A stretch of DNA of 6,294 nt from Nitrospirae bacterium GWC2_56_14 (GTDB taxonomy: Bacteria > Nitrospirota > UBA9217): contig MHDY01000186.1 in assembly GCA_001803705.1 (NCBI GenBank), positions 9,581-15,874 of the forward strand, given 5' to 3'. Made by a program: the position numbers and the translations under genes. The notes under the pieces are model-generated. The model was given only the letters and a program-made list of their open reading frames with translations. It did no database searches and was not told the origin of the DNA. Below, piece by piece: positions 1 through 5,682 of the stretch (positions are counted from its first letter, which is position 1; every line of letters starts with the position of its first letter).

Positions 1-198
1 CGGGAACGGGGCATCCAGGGCGTGGTCCGGGTGCGGTTCAAGCTCAAACCCACGGGTGATGTGGACCGGGTCGAGATCGCCAGGAGTTCGGGTTATGAGG
101 TCCTTGATGCCGCTTCCGTCAAAACCGTGTATCGCGCTTCTCCCATGCCGTATGTGAACGGTTGGCTGGAAATACCCATGACGTATGTGCTGAAATGA
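1..198 (+). CDS. TonB family energy transducer, C-terminal end (5' end outside window)
   Basis: Frame 1 is open from the first base to the TGA at 196-198, giving 65 residues of a protein that begins outside the window. The residues resemble the TonB C-terminal domain: GVVRVRFKLKPTGDVDRVEI, then SSGYEVLDAASVKTV, then a short segment ending in WLEIPMTYVLK. This is the usual pattern of G-x-V-x-V-x-F followed by a 'sSGy..LD.aa...v' helix and a final beta strand ending in P-x-x-Y-x-L. In the family this periplasmic domain contacts the TonB box of outer-membrane receptors and passes on energy from the ExbB/ExbD proton channel. The membrane anchor and proline-rich spacer would lie upstream and cannot be seen. 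The next gene, yacG, starts 26 nt downstream, so the two are probably co-transcribed. The substrate system served is unknown. Confidence 0.85.
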   Translation, partial: RERGIQGVVRVRFKLKPTGDVDRVEIARSSGYEVLDAASVKTVYRASPMPYVNGWLEIPMTYVLK

Positions 199-224
199 AG
201 TGGTGTCACGATGAGGACCTCGGA

Positions 225-422
225 ATGGAAGACCTTAAAGTAGCCTGCCCGGTATGCAAAAAGAAAACGCCCTGGAAGAATAATTCCTTCAGGCCGTTCT
301 GCTCCGACCGGTGCCGGCTGATCGATCTGGGGAAATGGGCATCGGATGAGTACCGTATCCCCGGCGAGAAAAAGGAGACGTCCGATGAGAACGATGAAGA
401 AAAAAATCCCGATGACCTGTAG
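225..422 (+). CDS. yacG: YacG, small Cys4 zinc protein (DNA gyrase inhibitor family)
   Basis: The product is 65 residues, the same length as E. coli YacG. Cys8 and Cys11 (CPVC) and Cys26 and Cys30 (CSDRC) form the zinc site. They are followed by the family signature RLIDLGKWASDEYRIP (residues 31-46) and an acidic, disordered tail. E. coli YacG binds GyrB and blocks DNA binding by gyrase; that role is known from the family and not visible here. I chose the ATG at 225 because GAGGA at 213-217 lies 7 nt upstream and the resulting N-terminus is the normal length. The same frame also has an ATG at 195 overlapping the tonB stop (ATGA) and a TTG at 162 inside tonB. Neither has a good Shine-Dalgarno, and both would add atypical N-terminal residues. 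The gene closes the tonB-yacG unit before the hairpin at 464-487. Confidence 0.93.
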   Translation: MEDLKVACPVCKKKTPWKNNSFRPFCSDRCRLIDLGKWASDEYRIPGEKKETSDENDEEKNPDDL

Positions 423-463
423 CTAATTTTGCTGAATTATATTACAATGTGCCCCAGAACGTT

Positions 464-487
464 CGACGGATACCCCGTCGTCTTTTT
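464..487 (+). terminator. Intrinsic terminator after yacG
   Basis: CGACGG (464-469) and CCGTCG (475-480) form a perfect 6-bp stem with a 5-nt loop, followed at once by TCTTTTT (481-487). This is the standard Rho-independent layout. It lies 41 nt after the yacG stop and ends 23 nt before the next start codon, so it probably ends the tonB-yacG transcript. A possible -10 (TACAAT, 443-448) lies upstream but has no convincing -35. If that were the promoter of the downstream gene, the hairpin would sit in its leader. Confidence 0.65.
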
Positions 488-496
488 CCGGTTTTC

Positions 497-502
497 AGGA
501 GG
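497..502 (+). promoter_or_regulatory. Shine-Dalgarno of the zinc-ribbon/DUF3426 gene
   Basis: AGGAGG is a full match to the anti-Shine-Dalgarno core and lies 8 nt before the ATG at 511. It fixes that start and predicts strong translation initiation. Confidence 0.85.
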
Positions 503-510
503 CCCGCTGC

Positions 511-1035
511 ATGGAAGTACGGTGTGGAAGCTGCAACAAACTTTTCCGAATAGCCGATGAAAAGATCTCCGGTACGGGCATAAAATTCGCCTGTTCGCAG
601 TGCCGCGGCCCGGTAACGATCACCCGGGAAGAGTTTGAGCAGTATGCCCGATCGATGGCGGTCGAGCCGGTCACTCCGCCAGCTCCTTCGGAACCCCGGA
701 AAATGGAAGTACGCTGCGGCAGCTGCGGCAAGGTCTTCCGCGTGTCCGAGGACAAGATCACGGGCTCGGGCATTAAGTTCGCCTGCTCCAAGTGCGGCAA
801 TCCCGTAACGATCACTCGCGAAGAAAGTGAGCAGTATTTCAAACCGAACAAGACAGCGCCGCCACCCCCGCCCCCGCCGGTTGAGCAGCAACCGCAGAAA
901 ATGGACGTCCGCTGCAGCAGCTGCGGCAAATCCTTCCGCATATCCGAGGACAAGATCACAGGATCGGGCATTAAATTCGCCTGTTCAAAATGCGGGGCCC
1001 CCGTAACGATCTCAAAAGAAGACCTCGAGAACTAC
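511..1035 (+). repeat. Three tandem copies of a zinc-ribbon coding unit
   Basis: Three direct repeats of about 135 bp start at 511, 703 and 901, with periods of 192 and 198 bp including the linkers. Each begins with ATGGA(A/C)GT(A/C)CG and encodes the four-Cys ribbon through P-V-T-I-(T/S). Copies 2 and 3 are the closest pair, sharing long nucleotide runs such as GAGGACAAGATCAC and TCGGGCATTAA. Copy 1 is more diverged. The pattern fits internal tandem duplication, with copies 2 and 3 arising last. Confidence 0.85.
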
Positions 1036-1815
1036 AAGCGTACTCTCCAGAAGTCCGTGCCTCCGGCTGCGAACAGCGCCAAATCCCCGGCGCCTCCTGC
1101 AGCATCCGCTCCTGCACCTGCCGTCGCACCGGCCTCGGGTGATGCTGAAAGGCCAATGCCCGCTCCGCCGCCGCCGCGCGAGCAGGCTAAGGCGGCAATA
1201 AAACCGACGCCCGAACAAACCCGCCCGGTCCGGCCGGCGGCAGTGTCCGCATCCAGTCCTGCCGCAACCTCTTCCACTTCAAGGCAGTTGATGGTGCTGG
1301 CGATCGCTGTCCTCATTATTGCCGCAGTCGGCTATAGTGCGCTTTCCCATTTCAAGGCATCCACACCCGTGTCAAAAGCGCCGGTCGGGATGCTGACCTC
1401 GATCGACGGCTTGGAGGTAATAAACACAACAGCGGCGTATGATGCCCGGGGCGACTACGTAATATCCGGCGACATTGTGAATACCACGGATGTGGAGCGG
1501 CCCGCATGGCTCATCGTTGCTGAAATGTTCGACAGCCAGGGGATACTGCTTGGCAGGGCCCGAATGCTGAACGGCATTGAGCTCTACACGCACCGGGACT
1601 ATGAGATCCTCGCGAAGCGGGGCACCAATATCCAGGAACTGAAGGCGCGAAATCTTCAGGAGCAGCGCAGCAAACTCCTGCCGAGGGGCACGGTCCACTT
1701 CGAGATCACGATCCTCGAAGCGCCAGCGGGCGGCGTGAACTTCAACGCAAACCTCCAGCCCTTTGATCCCGTGCAGCTGTTCAACGAAGTGGTCGCGGAA
1801 CAAAAACAACCATAA
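511..1815 (+). CDS. Membrane protein with three MJ0042-type zinc ribbons and a DUF3426-like domain
   Basis: The protein has 434 residues. Three zinc ribbons occur at about residues 1-45, 65-109 and 131-175. Each has C-x2-C near its start (Cys5/8, 69/72, 135/138) and C-x2-C after a GIKFAC motif (Cys28/31, 92/95, 158/161), as in the MJ0042/zinc_ribbon_5 family. Pro/Ala-rich linkers follow, including seven prolines at 117-123 and a long stretch at 183-250. One membrane segment lies at about 260-279 (LMVLAIAVLIIAAVGYSAL). The C-terminal part (about 293-425) resembles DUF3426: a beta-rich fold with a 'YVISGDIVNTT' strand and a late 'LLPRGTVHFEITI' strand. With no signal peptide, the ribbons should face the cytoplasm and the DUF3426 part the periplasm. 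The function is unknown; ribbon proteins of this type may bind metal, nucleic acid or protein partners. cobQ starts 5 nt downstream, so the two are likely co-transcribed, but a shared role is unproven. Confidence 0.88.
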   Translation: MEVRCGSCNKLFRIADEKISGTGIKFACSQCRGPVTITREEFEQYARSMAVEPVTPPAPSEPRKMEVRCGSCGKVFRVSEDKITGSGIKFACSKCGNPVTITREESEQYFKPNKTAPPPPPPPVEQQPQKMDVRCSSCGKSFRISEDKITGSGIKFACSKCGAPVTISKEDLENYKRTLQKSVPPAANSAKSPAPPAASAPAPAVAPASGDAERPMPAPPPPREQAKAAIKPTPEQTRPVRPAAVSASSPAATSSTSRQLMVLAIAVLIIAAVGYSALSHFKASTPVSKAPVGMLTSIDGLEVINTTAAYDARGDYVISGDIVNTTDVERPAWLIVAEMFDSQGILLGRARMLNGIELYTHRDYEILAKRGTNIQELKARNLQEQRSKLLPRGTVHFEITILEAPAGGVNFNANLQPFDPVQLFNEVVAEQKQP

Positions 1816-1820
1816 AACCT

Positions 1821-3371
1821 ATGACTCGATCCCTCATGATCCAGGGCACCGGCTCCGGCGTCGGGAAAAGCGTGCTCTGCGCGGCATTCTGCCGCATTTT
1901 TTATCAGGACGGACTGCGTGTTGCGCCGTTCAAAAGCCAGAACATGTCGCTCAATTCCTTTGTTACCCGCGACGGCCTTGAGATGGCCCGTTCCCAGGTG
2001 GTGCAGGCCGAGGCTTGCGGCATCGAACCCTCCGTGGATATGAACCCGATCCTGCTGAAGCCGAGCTCCGACATCGGATGCCAGGTCATCCTGGAAGGGA
2101 GAGTTGTCGGAAACTATTCTGCGGAAGCGTACGGTCGGTATGTCCACGACGCCTGGAGCGCGGTATGCAGCAGCTATGAGCGTCTTGCCCGGCAGTACGG
2201 GACGATCGTCATCGAAGGCGCCGGCAGCCCGGCCGAGGTCAACCTGAAAGACCGCGATATCGTGAACATGCGGACTGCGGAGATGGCCCACGCGCCTGTT
2301 CTTCTGGCCGCTGATATCGACAAGGGGGGTGTTTTTGCTTCCCTGGTCGGCACCCTCGAACTGCTCGAACCTCATGAGCGGGCGCGCGTCAAAGGCTTCC
2401 TGATCAACAAGTTCCGCGGCGATGTTTCTCTCCTTGCTCCCGGCATCGATTTTCTCGAAAAAAGAACGGGCATTCCCGTTCTCGGCGTCATCCCGTACTT
2501 CAAGGACATCTACATCCAGGAAGAAGACGGCGTCGTGCTGGAGAATCATTGCGGATTGCGGATTGCGGATTGCGGAATAGGAAAATCTGAATCCTTGATC
2601 GACATCGTTGTTCTTCATCTTCCTCATATATCCAACTTCACCGACCTCGATGCCCTTGCCGCTGAGCAGGGGGTGCAGGTCAGGTATACGCGCGATCCCG
2701 CTGCATTGGCGGGCGCCGATGTGGTGGTCATCCCCGGCAGCAAGAATACCATCAGCGACCTGCTCTTTCTGCGGAAAACCGGCCTGGAGCAGGGGATCAG
2801 GGACCATGCCGCAGCAGGCGGCATGGTGGTCGGCATCTGCGGCGGGTATCAGATGCTGGGGCTTACGATCAGCGACCCCTTTATGACCGATGGTGATATG
2901 CGGGAAGCTGAGGGCATGGGGCTGCTTCCGGTCACGACGGTTATGGAGCAGGAGAAGCAGACCGTACAGGTCACGGCCAGAACGCTCACCTCTGGTCTCT
3001 GGGACGGCAATATCGAACTGAGCGGGTATGAGATCCACATGGGGAGGACCAAGAAAAAAACGGGGGTCTCTTCTGCGTTCCAGGTCCGCTCTGCTGGTGG
3101 ATCACGGGAGGACGGCGCTCAGTCGCCCAACCAGAGGGTCTGGGGAACCTATCTTCACGGCTTGTTCGACAGCGACGCATTCAGGAAAAGTTTCCTGGAC
3201 GGGATCCGCAAACACAAAGGAATGGCCGCTTCCGCCGTGGGTTCCTACGAGCAACTCAAGCAGGATGGCTTCGAAAAACTTGCCGCTATCATGCGGGCGA
3301 GCATTGATATGCAAAAACTCTATGCGATCCTCCAGAATGGTGACGGAACGCCTTCGGGCATGCATTCGTGA
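1821..3371 (+). CDS. cobQ: Adenosylcobyric acid synthase (glutamine-hydrolysing), CobQ/CbiP
   Basis: CobQ uses ATP and glutamine to amidate the b, d, e and g side chains of adenosylcobyrinic acid a,c-diamide, giving adenosylcobyric acid in the cytoplasm. The product is 516 residues, near the usual size. The synthetase domain carries a P-loop-like GTGSGVGKS (9-17), FKSQNMSLNSF (37-47), EGAGSPAEVNL (132-142) and DIDKGGVFAS (165-174). The class I amidotransferase domain begins near 261 with SNFTDLDAL, GSKNTISDL (306-314), the Cys340 nucleophile in GICGGYQMLG, and His446 in GTYLHGLFD. The linker between the domains (about 243-258) is encoded by a heptamer repeat insert without breaking the frame. 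The ATG at 1821 gives the family-typical N-terminus but has no clear Shine-Dalgarno. It lies 5 nt after the previous stop, so translation may be coupled. No cobalamin riboswitch is visible upstream. Confidence 0.96.
   Translation: MTRSLMIQGTGSGVGKSVLCAAFCRIFYQDGLRVAPFKSQNMSLNSFVTRDGLEMARSQVVQAEACGIEPSVDMNPILLKPSSDIGCQVILEGRVVGNYSAEAYGRYVHDAWSAVCSSYERLARQYGTIVIEGAGSPAEVNLKDRDIVNMRTAEMAHAPVLLAADIDKGGVFASLVGTLELLEPHERARVKGFLINKFRGDVSLLAPGIDFLEKRTGIPVLGVIPYFKDIYIQEEDGVVLENHCGLRIADCGIGKSESLIDIVVLHLPHISNFTDLDALAAEQGVQVRYTRDPAALAGADVVVIPGSKNTISDLLFLRKTGLEQGIRDHAAAGGMVVGICGGYQMLGLTISDPFMTDGDMREAEGMGLLPVTTVMEQEKQTVQVTARTLTSGLWDGNIELSGYEIHMGRTKKKTGVSSAFQVRSAGGSREDGAQSPNQRVWGTYLHGLFDSDAFRKSFLDGIRKHKGMAASAVGSYEQLKQDGFEKLAAIMRASIDMQKLYAILQNGDGTPSGMHS
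2548..2594 (+). repeat. ATTGCGG heptamer repeat element inside cobQ
   Basis: ATTGCGG occurs four times in a row without error (2548-2575), followed by an AT-rich stretch ending in AATCC (2590-2594). That end could be a decayed inverted arm of GGATT. It is translated in the cobQ frame as the linker residues of about 243-258, including two Cys (244 and 251). The same heptamer recurs after metK at 5582-5626, so this is an interspersed element of the genome rather than a feature of CobQ. The outer limits are inferred; only the four heptamers are certain. Confidence 0.8.
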
Positions 3372-4333
3372 TCGCCATGCCCGCCATGGTGGTTCTGTCC
3401 GCTTTTTTCCTGGATCTGGTCCTGGGTGATCCCCGGTGGCTGCCGCATCCGGTCCGCGGCATAGGCTGGATGATCGATCGGACGGAGCCGGTGCTCAGGC
3501 GTTTCGCCCGTTCACCCAGGTCCGAAAAAAGAGCCGGCGTTCTTCTGGTCATGTTCATTGTTCTGTTGGTGTATGCTTTTTCCGCCCTGCTCCTTTTCCT
3601 GGCATCCTTCTATTCATCAATGCTGGGTTTCATTATTGCTGTTCTGCTTGCCTATACCACCCTTGCGGCGCGGGACCTGGCGCGATCAGCCAGGACCGTG
3701 CTTGTTCATCTGGAAGGCGGCGACATTGCCGGGGCGCGACGTGCCCTGTCGATGATCGTGGGAAGGGACACGGCGGAACTCGACGAGCAGGGTATCACCC
3801 GGGCCGTGGTCGAGACCGTGGCGGAGAACGCATCTGACGGCGTCATAGCTCCGCTCTTCTATCTCGCGCTCGGCGGACCTGCACTCGCCATGGCGTATAA
3901 GGCCGTGAACACGCTGGACTCCATGGTAGGGTATAAGAACAGCAGGTATCGGGACTTCGGCTGGGCAGCGGCCAGGCTGGACGATCTGGCAAACTTCATT
4001 CCGGCCCGTGTCACGGCTGTTCTGCTTGCTCTTGCCGCCTGGTGTCTGCCCGGCGCGTCCGGCAGGAATGCTTTTCGCATAAGCGTTCGCGACGGGAGAA
4101 AGCACGCGAGCCCCAACAGCGGCTATCCCGAGGCAGCGGTGGCAGGTGCGCTTGGCCTGCGGCTCGGCGGGCCAGGAGCCTATGGGGGACTGATTTTGGA
4201 CAAGCCGACGATCGGCGACGGACTGCGAGATTTTGACAAAAAATGTATTGAAAAGTCGATTCGGTTAATGTATTGTGCTACCACCTTTGGGGTGCTGACG
4301 GCGGTATTTTGGGCGCAAAAGGCGACTGGATAG
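3368..4333 (+). CDS. cbiB: Adenosylcobinamide-phosphate synthase, CbiB/CobD
   Basis: This integral membrane enzyme joins aminopropanol (or its phosphate) to adenosylcobyric acid, the product of the CobQ gene just upstream. The product is 321 residues, normal for the family. Family motifs include LVLGDPRWLPHPVR (17-30), ENASDGVIAPLFY (153-165), NTLDSMVGYKNSRY (181-194), FGWAAARLDDLANFIPARVT (197-216) and HASPNSGYPEAAVAGALG (246-263). Hydrophobic segments occur near 5-19, 57-80, 84-100, 160-178, 212-228 and 300-315. The GTG at 3368 overlaps the cobQ stop (GTGA), which suggests translational coupling. An in-frame ATG at 3377 gives an N-terminus closer to family length, and neither site has a clear Shine-Dalgarno, so the start is uncertain by three codons. 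In proteobacterial naming this is CobD, not the threonine-phosphate decarboxylase that is also called CobD in Salmonella. Confidence 0.95.
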   Translation: MIAMPAMVVLSAFFLDLVLGDPRWLPHPVRGIGWMIDRTEPVLRRFARSPRSEKRAGVLLVMFIVLLVYAFSALLLFLASFYSSMLGFIIAVLLAYTTLAARDLARSARTVLVHLEGGDIAGARRALSMIVGRDTAELDEQGITRAVVETVAENASDGVIAPLFYLALGGPALAMAYKAVNTLDSMVGYKNSRYRDFGWAAARLDDLANFIPARVTAVLLALAAWCLPGASGRNAFRISVRDGRKHASPNSGYPEAAVAGALGLRLGGPGAYGGLILDKPTIGDGLRDFDKKCIEKSIRLMYCATTFGVLTAVFWAQKATG

Positions 4334-4348
4334 CTGCACTGCAGTTTT
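4332..4348 (+). terminator. Weak hairpin with T-tract at the end of cbiB
   Basis: CTGC (4334-4337) and GCAG (4341-4344) pair around a 3-nt loop. The stem can extend by a G-T and an A-T pair (4332-4333 with 4345-4346), and TTTT covers 4345-4348. The stem is short and overlaps the cbiB stop codon, so termination here would be partial at best. Confidence 0.3.
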
Positions 4349-4351
4349 ACC

Positions 4352-4380
4352 TTGAACAATAACGATGACTGTGTTATAAG
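4352..4380 (+). promoter_or_regulatory. Sigma70-type promoter of metK (extended -10)
   Basis: TTGAAC (4352-4357) and TATAAG (4375-4380) are separated by 17 nt, and TG at 4372-4373 forms an extended -10 (TGTTATAAG). Transcription should start near 4386-4387, leaving a leader of about 35 nt before metK. The first transcribed bases run into seven T residues (4388-4394), a layout that can allow slippage by RNA polymerase. Confidence 0.65.
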
Positions 4381-4409
4381 AACGAAATTTTTTTAGGTCT
4401 TAACGGCCG

Positions 4410-4414
4410 GGAGG
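4410..4414 (+). promoter_or_regulatory. Shine-Dalgarno of metK
   Basis: GGAGG within GGGAGGG (4409-4415) lies 7 nt before the ATG at 4422, a strong site that fixes the metK start. Confidence 0.85.
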
Positions 4415-4421
4415 GCAACAG

Positions 4422-5582
4422 ATGAGCAGTATCAATAAGAATTATCTTTTTACCTCGGAATCGGTAACCGAGGGGCATCCGGATAAAATAGCCGACCAGA
4501 TCTCAGACGCGGTACTGGACGCGCTGCTGGAGCAGGACCCCATGAGCCGCGTGGCCTGCGAAACGCTTCTGACCACCGGTCTTGCCATGGTGGCGGGAGA
4601 GATCACGACCAAGGGGTATGTTGAGATCCCCGACATCGTCCGCCAGACCATCAAGGACATCGGCTACACCCGGGCAAAGTACGGGTTCGATTCCGAGACC
4701 TGCGCGGTCATCACCTCGGTCCATTCCCAGTCACCCGATATTGCCATGGGTGTGGATACCGGCGGCGCCGGCGACCAGGGTCTCATGTTCGGGTATGCCT
4801 GCGACGAGACGCCGGAACTGATGCCCATGACCATCATGCTGGCGCACAAGCTCACCCGCCGCCTTTCAGAAGTGCGGAAGAAAGAGATCCTTCCCTATCT
4901 GCGGCCCGACGGCAAGTCCCAGGTGACCATCGAATATAAGGACGGCAAGCCTTACCGGCTCCATACCATCGTGGTTTCGTCCCAGCACAGCCCCGATGTG
5001 ACGCTCAAGCAGCTCCGCAAAGAGATCATCGAAAAAGTGATCATTCCGGTGCTCCCGAAGAAGCTGCTCGACGAGAAGACCATCATCTATCACATCAATC
5101 CCACCGGCAGGTTCGTGACCGGCGGTCCCATGGGCGATACGGGCCTCACGGGCCGCAAGATCATCGTGGACACCTACGGCGGCGTGGGAAGCCACGGCGG
5201 CGGCTGCTTCTCGGGCAAGGACCCGACGAAGGTCGACCGTTCCGCATCCTACATGGCCCGCTACGTTGCCAAGAACATCGTGGCAGCCGGGCTCTGCAGC
5301 GAGGTCGAGGTGCAGCTTGCCTATGCCATCGGCGTGCCTGAACCGGTTTCCATCCATGTCGATGATTTCGGCACCGGCAAGATCCACCATGACAAGCTCG
5401 TATCGATCATCAGGAAGAACTTCGACATGACGCCCAAGGGCATCGTGAAGACCCTGAACCTGAGAAGGCCTATCTACAAGAAGACCGCGGCCTACGGCCA
5501 CTTCGGCAGGACCGAGCCCGAGTTCACCTGGGAAAAGACTGACAAGGCCGCGAAGCTCAAAAAGGACGCGGGAGTGAAATGA
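4422..5582 (+). CDS. metK: S-adenosylmethionine synthetase (methionine adenosyltransferase)
   Basis: MetK makes S-adenosylmethionine from methionine and ATP, releasing phosphate and pyrophosphate, as a cytoplasmic multimer. The product is 386 residues (E. coli has 384) and is complete. Key sites are ESVTEGHPDKIADQ (13-26, with His19, Asp21 and Lys22), GAGDQGLMFGYACDET (115-130), NPTGRFVTGGPMGDTGLTGR (226-245) and SGKDPTKVDRSA (264-275). The residues matching E. coli Arg244/Lys245 and Lys265/Lys269/Asp271 are all present. The loop before GAGDQG is a few residues shorter than in E. coli. Position 257 is Ser in GSHGGG, where E. coli has Arg (ARHGGG); this is likely lineage variation. The gene has its own promoter and a strong Shine-Dalgarno. 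Its last stop-codon base is the first base of a heptamer repeat. Downstream lies ahcY, which clears the SAH formed when S-adenosylmethionine is used. Confidence 0.98.
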   Translation: MSSINKNYLFTSESVTEGHPDKIADQISDAVLDALLEQDPMSRVACETLLTTGLAMVAGEITTKGYVEIPDIVRQTIKDIGYTRAKYGFDSETCAVITSVHSQSPDIAMGVDTGGAGDQGLMFGYACDETPELMPMTIMLAHKLTRRLSEVRKKEILPYLRPDGKSQVTIEYKDGKPYRLHTIVVSSQHSPDVTLKQLRKEIIEKVIIPVLPKKLLDEKTIIYHINPTGRFVTGGPMGDTGLTGRKIIVDTYGGVGSHGGGCFSGKDPTKVDRSASYMARYVAKNIVAAGLCSEVEVQLAYAIGVPEPVSIHVDDFGTGKIHHDKLVSIIRKNFDMTPKGIVKTLNLRRPIYKKTAAYGHFGRTEPEFTWEKTDKAAKLKKDAGVK

Positions 5583-5626
5583 TTTCGGATTGCGGATTTC
5601 GGATTGCGGATTGAAAACCGCAATCC
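5582..5626 (+). repeat. ATT(G/T)CGG heptamer repeat element with inverted arm after metK
   Basis: Four heptamers alternate ATTTCGG, ATTGCGG, ATTTCGG, ATTGCGG (5582-5609). The last GGATTGCGG (5601-5609) is matched by a perfect inverted copy, CCGCAATCC (5618-5626), across an 8-nt AT-rich loop, giving a 9-bp hairpin. The element begins on the final A of the metK TGA. It shares its core unit with the array inside cobQ. The hairpin has no T-tract, so it is not a classical terminator, though it may protect the 3' end of the metK mRNA. Confidence 0.82.
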
Positions 5627-5640
5627 ATTCTGCTTATATT
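5611..5640 (+). promoter_or_regulatory. Candidate promoter of ahcY
   Basis: TTGAAA (5611-5616) and TATATT (5635-5640) each match the sigma70 consensus at five of six bases and are 18 nt apart. The start would fall near 5647, just before the stem-loop at 5650 and upstream of the whole riboswitch, as needed. The -35 lies in the loop of the repeat hairpin. Support is from sequence pattern only. Confidence 0.45.
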
Positions 5641-5649
5641 TAAATTATG

Positions 5650-5677
5650 TAAGGGCAGCCCTGTGTGGCTGCCCTTA
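5650..5677 (+). terminator. Strong stem-loop between metK and ahcY (terminator or 5' mRNA hairpin)
   Basis: TAAGGGCAGCC (5650-5660) and GGCTGCCCTTA (5667-5677) form a perfect 11-bp stem with a 6-nt loop. No T-tract follows, only the TT within the stem and an AT-rich flank, so it is a weak candidate for a Rho-independent terminator. If the promoter at 5611-5640 is real, this hairpin forms the extreme 5' end of the ahcY mRNA, where it could protect against decay. It ends 5 nt before the riboswitch. Confidence 0.5.
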
Positions 5678-5682
5678 ACATT

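Noticed and set aside
511..1035. Regularly spaced repeats that could suggest a CRISPR array
   Set aside because: The repeats are about 135 bp, in frame, diverged, and encode zinc ribbons. There are no short identical repeats with unique spacers.
442..1316. Several overlapping open frames on the - strand opposite the zinc-ribbon gene
   Set aside because: They are Gly/Arg/Ala-rich shadows of the Cys- and Pro-rich coding strand, with no recognisable domain.
1700..1820. Possible cobalamin riboswitch upstream of cobQ
   Set aside because: The region is the coding end of the preceding gene with a 5-nt gap, and no B12-box-like sequence is seen.
2548..2575. Possible frameshift or break of cobQ at the heptamer array
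   Set aside because: The frame stays open through the array and the amidotransferase domain follows intact with its catalytic Cys340 and His446.
1656..3038. Long open frame (460 codons) on the - strand opposite cobQ
   Set aside because: It lies antisense to a confidently identified gene, has no family resemblance, and is explained by codon bias on the coding strand. Part of it (SAIRNPQSA-like peptide) is just the translated heptamer repeat.
4334..4421. Possible SAM riboswitch upstream of metK
   Set aside because: Only 88 nt are available, the predicted leader is about 35 nt, and I see no SAM aptamer motifs or suitable stems.
5601..5626. Repeat hairpin as an intrinsic terminator of metK
   Set aside because: The stem is perfect but is followed by ATTCTGCTTA and not a T-tract, so it does not fit the intrinsic terminator pattern.
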